Source: Cupriavidus sp. AU9028 (GTDB lineage: Bacteria > Pseudomonadota > Gammaproteobacteria > Burkholderiales > Burkholderiaceae). Taken from it: DNA of 64,000 nt. The notes below the pieces were generated by a model. It did not search any database. It was not told where the DNA came from and saw nothing but the letters and a program-made list of their open reading frames with translations. The DNA lies in NCBI RefSeq assembly GCF_019795295.1, contig NZ_JAIMCG010000002.1, forward strand, positions 124,001-188,000. The letters are read 5' to 3'. Below are positions 35,949 through 44,629 of the stretch, piece after piece (the stretch's first letter is position 1; each line of letters starts with the position of its first letter). Made by a program: the position numbers and the translations under genes.

Positions 35949-36608
35949 ATGCCGAGCACCGCCTCCCCACCCTCTTCCGACCACCCGGCAACGCTCGACG
36001 CGTGCCGCCGTTGCGATTTGTGGCGCAATGCGACGCAGGGCGTGCCGGGGGACGGGCCCGCGTCCGCGCGGATCATGCTGGTCGGGGAGCAGCCCGGCGA
36101 TCAGGAGGACCTGGCCGGCAAGGCCTTCGTCGGCCCCGCGGGCCGGCTGCTCGACGAGGCCTTCAAGGAAGCCGGGCTGCGCCGGGACAAGGTGTTTCTG
36201 ACCAACGCGGTCAAGCACTTCAAATGGGAGCCGCGCGGCAAGCGGCGCCTGCACAAGACGCCAGCGCAGCGCGAGATCGAAGCCTGCCACTACTGGCTGG
36301 AAGATGAACTGGAACGGGTGGCGCCGCGGATCGTGGTCGCACTGGGTGCGACCGCGCTCAAGGCCGTGCTGGGGGTCAAGGCGGTCGCGCTGACGAAGGT
36401 CCTCGGCCAACCGATCGAGCACGAAGGCCGGATCGTGATTGCCACCTGGCACCCCTCCTACGCGCTGCGGGTGCCCGACCCGGAGGCGCGGGAAGCGGCC
36501 TTCGGGCAGATCGTCGAGGCCTTGCGCCGGGCCGCCGAATTGAGCCAGGGAGCGAATCGCAACCGCCGCACCCGGGCAGCAGCGCCCGCAGAGCCCGGAG
36601 CAACCTGA
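35949..36608 (+). CDS. udgX: UdgX-type uracil-DNA glycosylase
   Basis: 219 residues from the ATG at 35949, with AGGA six bases upstream; longer in-frame starts exist but overlap the previous gene. Motifs: CRRCDLW at the N-terminus, the uracil-pocket motif GEQPGDQEDLAGKAFVGPAG, and the second motif WHPSYALR. The loop KRRLH (98-102) is the UdgX-specific insertion whose histidine, here H102, forms a covalent bond with the excised uracil site in the Mycobacterium smegmatis enzyme; that protein has KRRIH. Ordinary family 4 enzymes lack the loop. It should act on uracil in DNA and remain tightly or covalently bound. No SOS box is visible before it. Confidence 0.9.
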   Translation: MPSTASPPSSDHPATLDACRRCDLWRNATQGVPGDGPASARIMLVGEQPGDQEDLAGKAFVGPAGRLLDEAFKEAGLRRDKVFLTNAVKHFKWEPRGKRRLHKTPAQREIEACHYWLEDELERVAPRIVVALGATALKAVLGVKAVALTKVLGQPIEHEGRIVIATWHPSYALRVPDPEAREAAFGQIVEALRRAAELSQGANRNRRTRAAAPAEPGAT

Positions 36609-36611
36609 CGG

Positions 36612-37034
36612 TCAGCCGTGCCCGCCGCGCTCGGACGGCGGCGGCTCGCGGACGTCGTCCGTGAAGGTGTCGGCCCTGAAGGCGTCGTCCCTGAAGGCGT
36701 CATCCGCAAGTTCGGGCGCGTCGCGCGTGAGCGGATGGGTCGGCAGACGCTGCTGGATGGCCGCCTTCGCGAGCATATGAGCGCTGACCGGTGCGGTCAG
36801 GAACAGGAACGCGGTGAGCAGCAACTCATGCAGGCTGAGCGCGTGCTCGCGGCTGCTGAAGGCGATCACCGACGCCACCACCACGCCGCCGACCCCCAGG
36901 GTGGTGGACTTGGTCGGACCATGCAGACGCATGAAGAAGTCCGGCAGCCGGAACAGCCCGATCGCGCCGACCAGCGTGAAAACGCTGCCCAGCAACAGCA
37001 GCGCCGATACGATGGCTTCCTGCCAGATGGTCAT
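36612..37034 (-). CDS. phaG: PhaG/MnhG subunit of Mrp-type cation:proton antiporter
   Basis: 140 residues. The N-terminal 95 residues hold three membrane helices with the MnhG/PhaG hallmarks (LFRLPDFFMRLHGPTKSTTLG). The remaining 45 residues form an acidic cytoplasmic tail containing DDAFRDDAFRADTFTDD, coded by a 15-bp tandem repeat; this tail is not part of the family core. It is the last gene of the phaAB-C-D-E-F-G operon, 11 bases after phaF. All subunits are needed for a working Mrp complex (family knowledge). Confidence 0.92.
   Translation of the reverse strand: MTIWQEAIVSALLLLGSVFTLVGAIGLFRLPDFFMRLHGPTKSTTLGVGGVVVASVIAFSSREHALSLHELLLTAFLFLTAPVSAHMLAKAAIQQRLPTHPLTRDAPELADDAFRDDAFRADTFTDDVREPPPSERGGHG
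36652..36705. repeat. 15-bp tandem repeat in the phaG tail
   Basis: Three full units at 36652, 36667 and 36682 of the form (G/A)(C/T)GTCG(T/G)CC(C/G)TGAAG and a partial fourth. It codes for the DAFRD/DAFRA/DTFTD units of the PhaG C-terminus. Unit length is a multiple of three, so changes in copy number keep the frame. Confidence 0.8.
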
Positions 37035-37045
37035 GATGGCCCCTT

Positions 37046-37321
37046 TCAGCGCAATTCGATGATGTCGCCGCGCTGCAGGTACTTGGTCAGCGCGACCGTG
37101 CCAACGAAGCCCATCACCGCGATCAGCAGCGCGGCTTCGAACACCTCGTCCGAATCCACCCAGATCCCGAACACGACGATCAACGCGATCGCGTTGATGT
37201 TCAGCGTATCGAGCGCGACGATGCGGTCGGGCAGCGACGGCCCGTACAGCAGGCGCAGCACCGTCAGCAGGAACGCCAGGCCAAGCAGCGCCAGGCAGAC
37301 GGGAATCACGGTTGCGAGCAT
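37046..37321 (-). CDS. phaF: PhaF/MnhF subunit of Mrp-type antiporter
   Basis: 91 residues with three membrane helices and the family motif RLLYGPSLPDRIVALDTLN. The acidic and polar residues in LLYGPSLPDRIVALD are conserved across MnhF/MrpF proteins, and deletion of this small subunit abolishes activity in characterised systems. Its start overlaps the end of phaE by 16 bases, indicating translational coupling; phaG follows after 11 bases. Confidence 0.92.
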   Translation of the reverse strand: MLATVIPVCLALLGLAFLLTVLRLLYGPSLPDRIVALDTLNINAIALIVVFGIWVDSDEVFEAALLIAVMGFVGTVALTKYLQRGDIIELR

Positions 37322-37809
37322 GACAGTATCTCCAGCAGGGGCGCTTCGTAGCGGGACTTGATCCGCGCGATCAGTTCGACGGGGTCCTCGAGGTCGAGCA
37401 CATGAATCAACAGGCTGCGCCGGTCCTCGCTCAATTCGGCGCAGACCGTGCCGGGACTGAGCGAAACGATGCCGATCAGCGCGGTCAGCGACAGCTCGTG
37501 CGCGGGCTCCAGCGGCAGCACCACGAAGCCGGGCCGCAGCCGCGAGGTGCGGCCCAGCACCAGCAGGGCAACGTGGAGATTGGCGACGACGATATCCATG
37601 GCGACGTGCCCCGCCAGCCGTAGCGCCAGGCCAGGCCGGCGCACATGGACCGGGGCGAACCACAGGCGCGTGCCCGCGATCTTGCCGCCTCCCCAGGCAA
37701 GGAACGCACCGAGCAGCCAGTTGCCGGGCGAGCCGATATCCGTCAGCAGCAGCCACACGATCAGCAGCAGCAGACTGAGCCAGGGGTGCGGTAGCCAGCG
37801 ATGCATCAT
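37306..37809 (-). CDS. phaE: PhaE/MnhE subunit of Mrp-type antiporter
   Basis: 167 residues. Two N-terminal membrane helices (PWLSLLLLIVWLLL and GNWLLGAFLAW) precede the conserved soluble part with SLSPGTVCAELSEDRRSLLIHVLD, which identifies MnhE/MrpE. ATGA-type overlap with phaD at 37806-37809 and 16-base overlap with phaF. MrpE is dispensable for folding but needed for full antiport in Bacillus (family knowledge). Confidence 0.92.
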   Translation of the reverse strand: MMHRWLPHPWLSLLLLIVWLLLTDIGSPGNWLLGAFLAWGGGKIAGTRLWFAPVHVRRPGLALRLAGHVAMDIVVANLHVALLVLGRTSRLRPGFVVLPLEPAHELSLTALIGIVSLSPGTVCAELSEDRRSLLIHVLDLEDPVELIARIKSRYEAPLLEILSCSQP

Positions 37810-39437
37810 GGCCGCTGCTCCCAGGGTTTCTCGGTGACCTCCTGCGGCTTGTATCTCTCCTGGCCGTGCTGCGCGCCGTCGCCCATTCCCTCGGGATGCG
37901 GGTCCGCATGGCCGAGAATGGCGCGGGCATAGGACGGCCGGTCCAGCAGCTGCAGCGCCGTCGCGTCGAGATACCGAACCAGCGGCCGCGCGCCCACCAC
38001 CAGACCCACCACGCTGGCCAGCAGAAGCATCGCGCCGAGCAGCTTGGCGGGGTCGGCGCGCGCCGGTAGCGGCGCATCGTCCGCGTCCGGATCGCTACTG
38101 GTCGAACGCGTGGTGCGGCGGGCCTGCGCCGACGCCGCCGCCGGCCCGCGCCACAGCAGCCGGCTGCCGGTACGGCTGACGGCGACGATGGCGGCAAGGC
38201 TGGACAGCACGACCGCCGTCCAGAATACCGGCGCGCCGTGCCAGGCGTGACCGGTCGGCGCCGCCTGCATCAGCAGCATCTTGCCGACAAACCCGGACAG
38301 CGGCGGCAGCCCCGCCACCGCGATCGCGGCAAGCAGATACAGTACCGCGGTGAGGCGGGAGGCCACTCTTCCCGGCTGCGCCTCGACCGCGTCGGCCAGC
38401 AGGAACAACGCGGCGGTCGACAGCGTGGTACTGGCCAGGTAATACAGCAACGCGCTCCACGCGCCCGGCGTCTGCAGCGACATGGCCGCCAGCAGCAGCC
38501 CCATCGACACCAGCACCAGGCAGGCGGTCAGCGACTTCATCGTCCTCGCCGCCAGCGTGCCGGCCGAACCATAGACCAGCGTGGCCAGCCCGAGCCACCA
38601 GAACCCCTGCTCGAAGAAGCGCGAGAAGTCGGCGCGGCCCGCGTCGAACAGCAGCGCCTGGCTGCGAAGCATCGCGTAGACGCCGACCTTGGTCATCACG
38701 GCGAACAGCGCCGCGACGGGGCCCGCCGCCTCTCCATAGGCGCGTGGCAGCCAGAAGCCGAGCGGAAACACCGCTGCCTTCAGGGCGAAGACCAGCATCA
38801 GCATCACGGCCGCGGTATTGGCCAGCGGCAGCGACGCCGGCCCCAGCGCCAGCAGCCGCTCGCCCAGGTGCGCCATGTTCAGGGTGCCGGTCAGCCCGTA
38901 GAGGATGCCGATGGCGATCAGGAAGAACGACGACCCGACCAGGTTCAGCACCACGTAGTGCAGGCCGGCGCCGACGCGTCCGCGGTCATTGCCGTGCACC
39001 AGCAGCGCGTAGGACGCCATCAGCAGGATTTCGAAGAAGACGAACAGGTTGAACAGATCGCCCGCGAGGAAGGCGCCGTTCAAGCCCATCAGCTGGAACT
39101 GGAAGATCGCATGGAAATGACGCCCGGCCTGCGCTTCCGGCGTGCGCACGCTGAGCAGCGCCGCGGTGCCGAGCAAGGCCGTCAGGGCCAGCATCAGTGC
39201 CGCGAGGCGATCCAGTTGCAGCAGGATGCCGAAAGGCGCAGGCCAGTCGCCCAGGTCATAGGTACGAATGACGCCGTCGTCGGCCAGCACGGCAAGCACC
39301 GCCGCCACCGGTATCAGCGCCAGCGTGGCCGCAAGATCGACCAGGCGGGAACGCGCGCGCCAGCGCGACGGCAGCATCGTCAGCGCGGCGCCGCAGAACA
39401 TCGGCAGCAGGATCGGCAGCAGAACCAGATGATTCAT
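37806..39437 (-). CDS. phaD: PhaD/MnhD subunit of Mrp-type antiporter (NuoM/N-like)
   Basis: 543 residues with about 14 membrane helices of the complex-I NuoL/M/N proton-channel family. The conserved lysine/glutamate regions are visible: FVFFEILLMASYALLVHG carries the helix 5 glutamate and FALKAAVFPLGFWLPRAYGEA the helix 7 lysine. It is one of the two large channel subunits of the Mrp antiporter. The C-terminal tail (about 60 residues, with DPDADDAPLPARADP) is hydrophilic. ATGA overlaps join it to phaC and phaE. Confidence 0.93.
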   Translation of the reverse strand: MNHLVLLPILLPMFCGAALTMLPSRWRARSRLVDLAATLALIPVAAVLAVLADDGVIRTYDLGDWPAPFGILLQLDRLAALMLALTALLGTAALLSVRTPEAQAGRHFHAIFQFQLMGLNGAFLAGDLFNLFVFFEILLMASYALLVHGNDRGRVGAGLHYVVLNLVGSSFFLIAIGILYGLTGTLNMAHLGERLLALGPASLPLANTAAVMLMLVFALKAAVFPLGFWLPRAYGEAAGPVAALFAVMTKVGVYAMLRSQALLFDAGRADFSRFFEQGFWWLGLATLVYGSAGTLAARTMKSLTACLVLVSMGLLLAAMSLQTPGAWSALLYYLASTTLSTAALFLLADAVEAQPGRVASRLTAVLYLLAAIAVAGLPPLSGFVGKMLLMQAAPTGHAWHGAPVFWTAVVLSSLAAIVAVSRTGSRLLWRGPAAASAQARRTTRSTSSDPDADDAPLPARADPAKLLGAMLLLASVVGLVVGARPLVRYLDATALQLLDRPSYARAILGHADPHPEGMGDGAQHGQERYKPQEVTEKPWEQRP

Positions 39438-39898
39438 GGTGCCGGCCCGTCCGCGTTGCCGCTGGCGCCCAGCGGCGCCTCGCGCCTGCGCGCCTCTTCG
39501 GGCAGCGCCTCGGCGGACTGGCCGTCGGGCTCGGAGTCATCGCCGCCACCGGGCTCGGAGAACGAGAGGCCGGTCTCCGGCTCGGCGCCATCGACATGGT
39601 CCGATCCCTGTTGCGCCCGCGACCGTAGCGCCAGCACCATGACGAACGCCGTCATGGCGAAGCCGATCACGATCGCGGTCAGCACCAGCGCCTGCGGCAA
39701 GGGATCGGCATAGCTGGCCCCTTCCGCGATGATGGGCGGCTTGCCGGTGGACAGCCGTCCCATGCCGAGCAGGAACAGCGTGACCGCATAGGTCAGCAGG
39801 GTCAGCCCCATCACCACGGTAAAGGTGCGCGCCCGCAGCACCAGGTAGATTCCACAGGCGGCCAGCATGCCGACCGCCGAGGCATAGACAGCTTCCAT
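39434..39898 (-). CDS. phaC: PhaC/MnhC subunit of Mrp-type antiporter (NuoK-like)
   Basis: 154 residues from the ATG at 39898, which shares one base with the phaAB stop (TGATG) and has GGAG upstream. The first 110 residues are three membrane helices of the NuoK fold, including DPLPQALVLTAIVIGFAMTAF, the MnhC signature. The rest is an acidic, Gly/Ser/Glu-rich tail outside the family core, similar in character to the tails of phaD and phaG. Confidence 0.93.
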   Translation of the reverse strand: MEAVYASAVGMLAACGIYLVLRARTFTVVMGLTLLTYAVTLFLLGMGRLSTGKPPIIAEGASYADPLPQALVLTAIVIGFAMTAFVMVLALRSRAQQGSDHVDGAEPETGLSFSEPGGGDDSEPDGQSAEALPEEARRREAPLGASGNADGPAP

Positions 39899-42759
39899 CA
39901 AGGCTCCTTGGGATCGGCCACGGCGACCTGTACGGTCCGGCGAGAGGCGGGGAACGGGTACCAGTCCGAATGGCGGCGCTCGCTGCCGCGCTTGTCACGT
40001 ACTCCCAGATGGGACACGATCAGCATCACCGTACCCACGACGGTCAGGTAGACGCCAAGGTCGAACAGCATTGCCGTCGCCAGCTCGACGTGTCCGAGCA
40101 CGGGCAGCTCGAAGTGGCCGAAGGCGGTGGTCAGAAACGGCCGGCCGAACACCAGGCTGCCGAGCCCGACCAGGCCCGCCAGCGCGATACCGGCGCCGCC
40201 GATGGCGCGGTAGGGCAGCGCGATTCGCTCCTCGGTCCATAGCACGCCACTGGCCACGTATTGCAGCAGCAGCGCGACCGAGGTAACAAGCGCCGCCACG
40301 AAGCCGCCGCCGGGCAGATTATGACCGCGCAGCAGCAGGAAGACCGACACCAGCACCATCAGCGGCAGCATCAGCCGCGCCAGGATCGCCAGCAGGAGCG
40401 GATGCGGCTGGCCTGCCCAGGGATACCCGCCCGGGCCGGTGTCCGGACCTTCCAGCCGCAGCCCCTTCATCAGCGAATGGACCGCCAGCCCGGCAATCAA
40501 CAGCACGCAGATTTCGCCCAGCGTATCGAAACCCCGGAAGTCGACCAGGATGACGTTGACCACGTTGTGCCCGCCGCCGCCCGGCACGCTCTGCTCCAGG
40601 AAGTAGCCGGCGATGGTCTGGCCTGGCTGGGTCATCAGCGCGTAGGCAGCCACGCCGATCGTTCCGCCCACCGCCACCGACAGTGCCGCGTCGCGCAGGT
40701 ACCGGGCCGGCGTCGCACCCTCGGACTGATGGGTAGGCAGGAAATACAGCGCCAGCACCAGCAGCAGGATCGTCACCACTTCGACCGAGATCTGGGTGAG
40801 CGCCAGGTCCGGCGCCGAAAAGCGGTTGAACAGCAGCGACACCAGCAGACCGCAGAAGCTGAGCAGCACCAGGGCGATCACGCGCTGGCGGTAGGCCATC
40901 ACGACGGCAAGGGCGGCAAAGGCGAGCATGCCCAGCAGGACCACGGTCGGCACGTCGACCGCCATGGCAATCACCTCCTGCGGCGGCCATTCCAGCGCCG
41001 CCAGGTGATAGGCGGGAAGCAGCGCCAGCGCGGCGATCAGCCATGCCACATAGTCCTGCAGGCGGCCAGTCTCCAGCAGCGACACGCCGCGCGCGCAGGT
41101 GCGCTCCACCCACGCCACCCCTTCCTCGAAGCGGTCGCGCGCGCTGACCGCGAACTCGCTGACCTGGTATTGACGGAAGGAATCGCGCCGCAGATAGAAC
41201 AGCGTGCCGCCTGCCGCCAGCGACAGCACGCTCATCGCCAGCGGCACGTTCAGCCCATGCCATGGGCTGAGGCTGTACAGCGGCAGGGGCGGCCCCATGG
41301 TGCCCCGCGCCGCGGCATCGAGCAGCCCGCCCACCGTATAGGCGGGCAGCAGACCGACCACCAGGCAGATCACCGCCAGGATCTCCACCGGGATCTTCAT
41401 CAGCCGGGTCGGCTCGTGCGGCGGGTACTTGGGCAGCGAATCCGGTTCGCCATCGAAGAAGACGCCGTGGATGAAGCGCAACGAGTAGGCCACCGTCAAT
41501 GCGCCCGCGCTGGTCGCCACCAGCGGGATCACCCAGTTGAAGGGCCCGAGCAGTCCTTGCGCCAGCGTCTCGCCGAAGAACATCTCCTTGCTGAGGAAGC
41601 CGTTGAGCAGCGGCACGCCTGCCATCGACAGCGAGGCGATGATGGCGAGCAACGCCGTGTGCGGCATGTAGCGGCGCAGCCCGCGCAGCTGCCCGAGGTC
41701 CCGCGTGCCGGTCTCGTGGTCGATGATCCCGGCCGCCATGAACAGCGAGGCCTTGAACACCGCGTGGTTCATGATGTGGAACAGCGCCGCGACGGTACTC
41801 AGTCCGGTGTCGAGCCCGAACAGCAGCGTGATCAGTCCCAGATGACTGATGGTCGAATAGGCCAGCAGCCCTTTCAGGTCGCGCTGCAGCAGCGCCATGC
41901 CGGCGCCGAGCACCAGCGTGGTGAGTCCCGTGAAGCTGAGGATGTAGAACCACCATGGCGTCCCTTCCAGCACCGGATAGAGCCGCGCCAGCAGGAACAC
42001 GCCCGCCTTGACCATGGTCGCCGAATGCAGGTAGGCCGATACCGGGGTCGGCGCCGACATGGCGTGGGGAAGCCAGAAGTGGAAGGGAAACTGCGCCGAC
42101 TTGGTGAAGACACCGATCAGCACCAGCATCAGCACGACAGGATAGAACGGGTGCTTCTGCACCGTACCCGCATTGGCGAGCACCACCGACAGCTCCATGC
42201 TGCCGCAGATGCGCCCGAGCAGCAGCACGGCGCACAGCAGTGCAAGGCCGCCGCCCCCGGTCACGGTCAGCGCCATGCGCGCGCTCTTGCGCGCATCGGA
42301 GCGGTAGGACCAGAAGCCGATCAGCAGGAAGGAAACGATGCTGGTCAGCTCCCAGAACATCACCATCAGCAGCAGGTTGCCCGACAGCACCACGCCGAGC
42401 ATCGCCGCCATGAACAGCAGCAGCAGCGCGTGAAAGCGCGTGCTCGACGCGCTCCTGCCCATGTAGTAGCGAGCGTACAGCAGCACCAGCACCCCGATGC
42501 CGAGCACCAGCAGTGCGAACGCGAAGGCCAGCCCGTCCAGCCGCAGGGTCAGGTGCAATCCGGCGGCATCGAGCCATTGCACATGCCAGATCCGCACGCC
42601 GCCGGCGAAGATTTCCCCTTGCAGCGTCGCCAGCATGCCCAGCGCGGCCAGGGGCCCGCCGAGCGCGACAGGCGTCACCAGCCGGGTGAAGCGCCGGCCG
42701 AACCAGGGCAACAGGGCCGCTGCCAGCAGTGGCAGCGCAATCAGCGAAAGCACGACCAT
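39898..42759 (-). CDS. phaAB: PhaAB (MnhA-MnhB fusion) subunit of Mrp-type antiporter
   Basis: 953 residues from the ATG at 42759. The N-terminal ~800 residues form the NuoL-like MnhA part, with the channel motifs FWELTSIVSFLLIGFW (helix 5 glutamate), GVFTKSAQFPFHFWLPHAMSAPTPVSAYLHSATM (helix 7 region) and a C-terminal MrpA-specific extension with QISVEVVTILLLVLAL. The last ~150 residues are MnhB (LLRGHNLPGGGFVAALV, DLGVYLTVVGTVML). Fusion of A and B is the form known from Sinorhizobium Pha and many proteobacteria. The complex exchanges Na+ or K+ for protons and supports alkaline or salt tolerance. First gene of the operon. Confidence 0.95.
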   Translation of the reverse strand: MVVLSLIALPLLAAALLPWFGRRFTRLVTPVALGGPLAALGMLATLQGEIFAGGVRIWHVQWLDAAGLHLTLRLDGLAFAFALLVLGIGVLVLLYARYYMGRSASSTRFHALLLLFMAAMLGVVLSGNLLLMVMFWELTSIVSFLLIGFWSYRSDARKSARMALTVTGGGGLALLCAVLLLGRICGSMELSVVLANAGTVQKHPFYPVVLMLVLIGVFTKSAQFPFHFWLPHAMSAPTPVSAYLHSATMVKAGVFLLARLYPVLEGTPWWFYILSFTGLTTLVLGAGMALLQRDLKGLLAYSTISHLGLITLLFGLDTGLSTVAALFHIMNHAVFKASLFMAAGIIDHETGTRDLGQLRGLRRYMPHTALLAIIASLSMAGVPLLNGFLSKEMFFGETLAQGLLGPFNWVIPLVATSAGALTVAYSLRFIHGVFFDGEPDSLPKYPPHEPTRLMKIPVEILAVICLVVGLLPAYTVGGLLDAAARGTMGPPLPLYSLSPWHGLNVPLAMSVLSLAAGGTLFYLRRDSFRQYQVSEFAVSARDRFEEGVAWVERTCARGVSLLETGRLQDYVAWLIAALALLPAYHLAALEWPPQEVIAMAVDVPTVVLLGMLAFAALAVVMAYRQRVIALVLLSFCGLLVSLLFNRFSAPDLALTQISVEVVTILLLVLALYFLPTHQSEGATPARYLRDAALSVAVGGTIGVAAYALMTQPGQTIAGYFLEQSVPGGGGHNVVNVILVDFRGFDTLGEICVLLIAGLAVHSLMKGLRLEGPDTGPGGYPWAGQPHPLLLAILARLMLPLMVLVSVFLLLRGHNLPGGGFVAALVTSVALLLQYVASGVLWTEERIALPYRAIGGAGIALAGLVGLGSLVFGRPFLTTAFGHFELPVLGHVELATAMLFDLGVYLTVVGTVMLIVSHLGVRDKRGSERRHSDWYPFPASRRTVQVAVADPKEP

Positions 42760-43152
42760 GCAGGGTCTCGCCAGCGTTCTCAGGATTGAATGGGACGACG
42801 CGGCAGGAACCGCGCCACGAAGCGATGCGCCGGCCGACGACGCAAGCACAAGGGTCTTGCGCAGGGCGGGAAAGGCGCTGCATATCGGACAGGCTAGATG
42901 GGCGTGGACCCGCCTGCAACACGAGCGGCATGAGAGAGCGCCGCAGCGACCCCCGCCCGCAATCGATCCGTCCCCCTGCACGTTGCGTGCCCAGCACTGC
43001 AATAAGAGAGGACCGCAACGACCGCGCCAGGTTCCCTCGACGCCATCCGGGTTACTCCGAGGCTGTTCCGCGAGCCCGCGTCTACATATACTGGCTAACG
43101 CCCCGCCCTGCCCGGCGGATCCGCACAGGCCCAACAAGACCGGAGAGTACGG
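42760..43152. other. 393-bp divergent intergenic region
   Basis: Lies between the phaAB start and the hypothetical gene at 43153 and should hold promoters for both. No gene, repeat or clear operator was recognised; frames crossing it are antisense extensions of neighbouring genes. Confidence 0.4.
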
Positions 43153-43572
43153 ATGCCGACGACGGAACAATACCTGGCGACACAGGAGTCCCGCCGTGCC
43201 GGGTTGCGCGCGCTGCGCGCGGCCCTGCTGAAATCCCACAAGGAGATCATCCAGTACGACCGCGCAGAGTACGAGCGGCTGCATGGCCGCATCCCGGCAG
43301 GGCAGTTCGTGCAGATCGTCACCGAGGACCGCTACTTCCGCTGGCTCGACCCGCTGTCACGGCTGATCGTCGAGATCGACGAAGAACTCGATGGACCCGA
43401 GCACCACGACGACACCTGCCGCGCCGTGGCTTCCGCCGCGGAACGGCTCTTCAGCCAGCGTGGCGATCCGCTCTTTCGCCAGCGCTACCAGGGCGCACTG
43501 CAGGACGAACCGGCCGTGACCGTCGCGCACGGGCAGCTGATGTCCGTCATCGCCCAGCTGCGGCAGCTGTAG
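43153..43572 (+). CDS. Conserved hypothetical protein, 139 residues
   Basis: Starts MPTTEQYLATQESRRAGLRA with GGAGAG well placed upstream, so the gene is probably real. It is all-helical in appearance, charged, without signal or membrane segments. A middle stretch, GRIPAGQFVQIVTEDRYFRWLDPLSRLIVEIDEE, and the acidic GPEHHDD suggest a compact cytoplasmic protein. No family recognised. It converges with two small stress-type genes across a strong hairpin. Confidence 0.7.
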   Translation: MPTTEQYLATQESRRAGLRALRAALLKSHKEIIQYDRAEYERLHGRIPAGQFVQIVTEDRYFRWLDPLSRLIVEIDEELDGPEHHDDTCRAVASAAERLFSQRGDPLFRQRYQGALQDEPAVTVAHGQLMSVIAQLRQL

Positions 43573-43610
43573 CGGCCGCCGCCCGCATCGATTGCTGTCC
43601 TGGCAAGACA

Positions 43611-43632
43611 ACGGGCGCCCGAAGGCGCCCGT
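43611..43632. terminator. Bidirectional hairpin between convergent genes
   Basis: ACGGGCGCC-CGAA-GGCGCCCGT, a perfect 9-bp stem with a 4-base loop, placed 39 bases after the stop of the hypothetical gene and 46 bases after that of the small gene on the other strand. No strong T-tract on either side. Confidence 0.7.
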
Positions 43633-43677
43633 CATGCGGCATCGTCCACCAGGGACGTGCCCTTCCTCGCAAGGCGA

Positions 43678-43842
43678 TCAGTTACCCGGTGGACGTTCGT
43701 TCTCGACCGCCTCGGGATCGATCGAAATCGGGTCGCTGGCGGGGAAGGTCTCCTCGAGTGCCTCGTCCAGAGTGCGCTCGCCCTTGTCCTCGCCGGTGCC
43801 CGGCTTGTTCTGTTCGTCGGAAGGCCTGCGTTGCTGCGTCAT
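43678..43842 (-). CDS. Small acidic protein, 54 residues ('EETFPASDP' family)
   Basis: MTQQRRPSDEQNKP start with GGAGAGGAG upstream. Highly charged and probably disordered, it ends with LDEALEETFPASDPISIDPE, a motif found in many short proteobacterial proteins of unknown function that are often next to stress genes. It lies 97 bases downstream of a DUF2383 gene on the same strand and may be co-transcribed. Confidence 0.75.
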   Translation of the reverse strand: MTQQRRPSDEQNKPGTGEDKGERTLDEALEETFPASDPISIDPEAVENERPPGN

Positions 43843-43938
43843 GCTCCTCTCCTTCGGGCCGCCAGTGCGGTCCCGGGTTTCGTCCTGCCCCGAGGGGGCA
43901 AGGAGCCGGCACCGCCATCCCGGCAGTGCCGGCACCGA

Positions 43939-44391
43939 TCACGAATTGGCGCGATAGCGATTGCGCAGATCCTTGACCAGGTCGTGATTGCGCAGCACGC
44001 CCTGATACTGGCGCTCAACCAGGGCACGCACTTCGAAGCTCAGGTCATCGTTCTGCAGTGCATCCGCATACTTCTTCTTGGCCACGTCCTCGCCGCGCTC
44101 GCACTCTTCCAGGATGGCGGTATCGGTGCGATCGGCCACCGCGCTGCGCAGGCTGACCCAGCCGCGGTGCAGCGCACCGGCGACGCTGCCGTCTTCCTCC
44201 GGACGGCCGCCCAGCGCGATCACCTGCGACTGCAGCTCGCGGATCGCCGTATTGATCTCGGCGGCGCGCTTGGTGAACAGCTCCTTCAGTTCCGGGTTGG
44301 TGGCGTCCTCGGCGGACTTCAGAAAACCCTGCTCGCCGTCACGCGACACTTCGATCAGATCGTTCAGCACGGAAATATTCTTGTCTGCCAT
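43939..44391 (-). CDS. PA2169-type four-helix-bundle protein (DUF2383)
   Basis: 150 residues, all helical: MADKNISVLNDLIEVSRDGEQGF is the typical start of this family, followed by ATNPELKELFTKRAAEI and VIALGGRPEEDGSVAGALHRGWVSLR. These ferritin-like helical bundles lack obvious metal ligands and are linked in several species to stationary phase or osmotic and oxidative stress. The small acidic protein gene follows on the same strand. No promoter could be assigned in the 240 bases upstream. Confidence 0.88.
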   Translation of the reverse strand: MADKNISVLNDLIEVSRDGEQGFLKSAEDATNPELKELFTKRAAEINTAIRELQSQVIALGGRPEEDGSVAGALHRGWVSLRSAVADRTDTAILEECERGEDVAKKKYADALQNDDLSFEVRALVERQYQGVLRNHDLVKDLRNRYRANS

Positions 44392-44629
44392 GGCGGTTCC
44401 TCATCTCGTGATGCCGCAAGCGCGGCATGGGTATCGAAACGGCGCGCCGCGCAAGGCAGCGGCCCCTTGTGATCACGATAAGAGAAGCGCCTTGACGGGA
44501 CTGTAAGGCGCCCTCGCAAGTCCCTGTCGGCCATCGGCCTACAGAGCCTTTCAGCAAGAATAGAAGAGATTCCGAAAACGGTGCCAGCTGGGCCGCGGCG
44601 GGCGCGGGAAACGCGCGCGGGAGCGGTTT

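Noticed and set aside
40261-42789. 842-codon open frame on the plus strand across the phaAB gene
   Set aside because: Arg/Gln/His-rich translation, antisense to a clear NuoL-like gene; typical shadow frame of GC-rich DNA.
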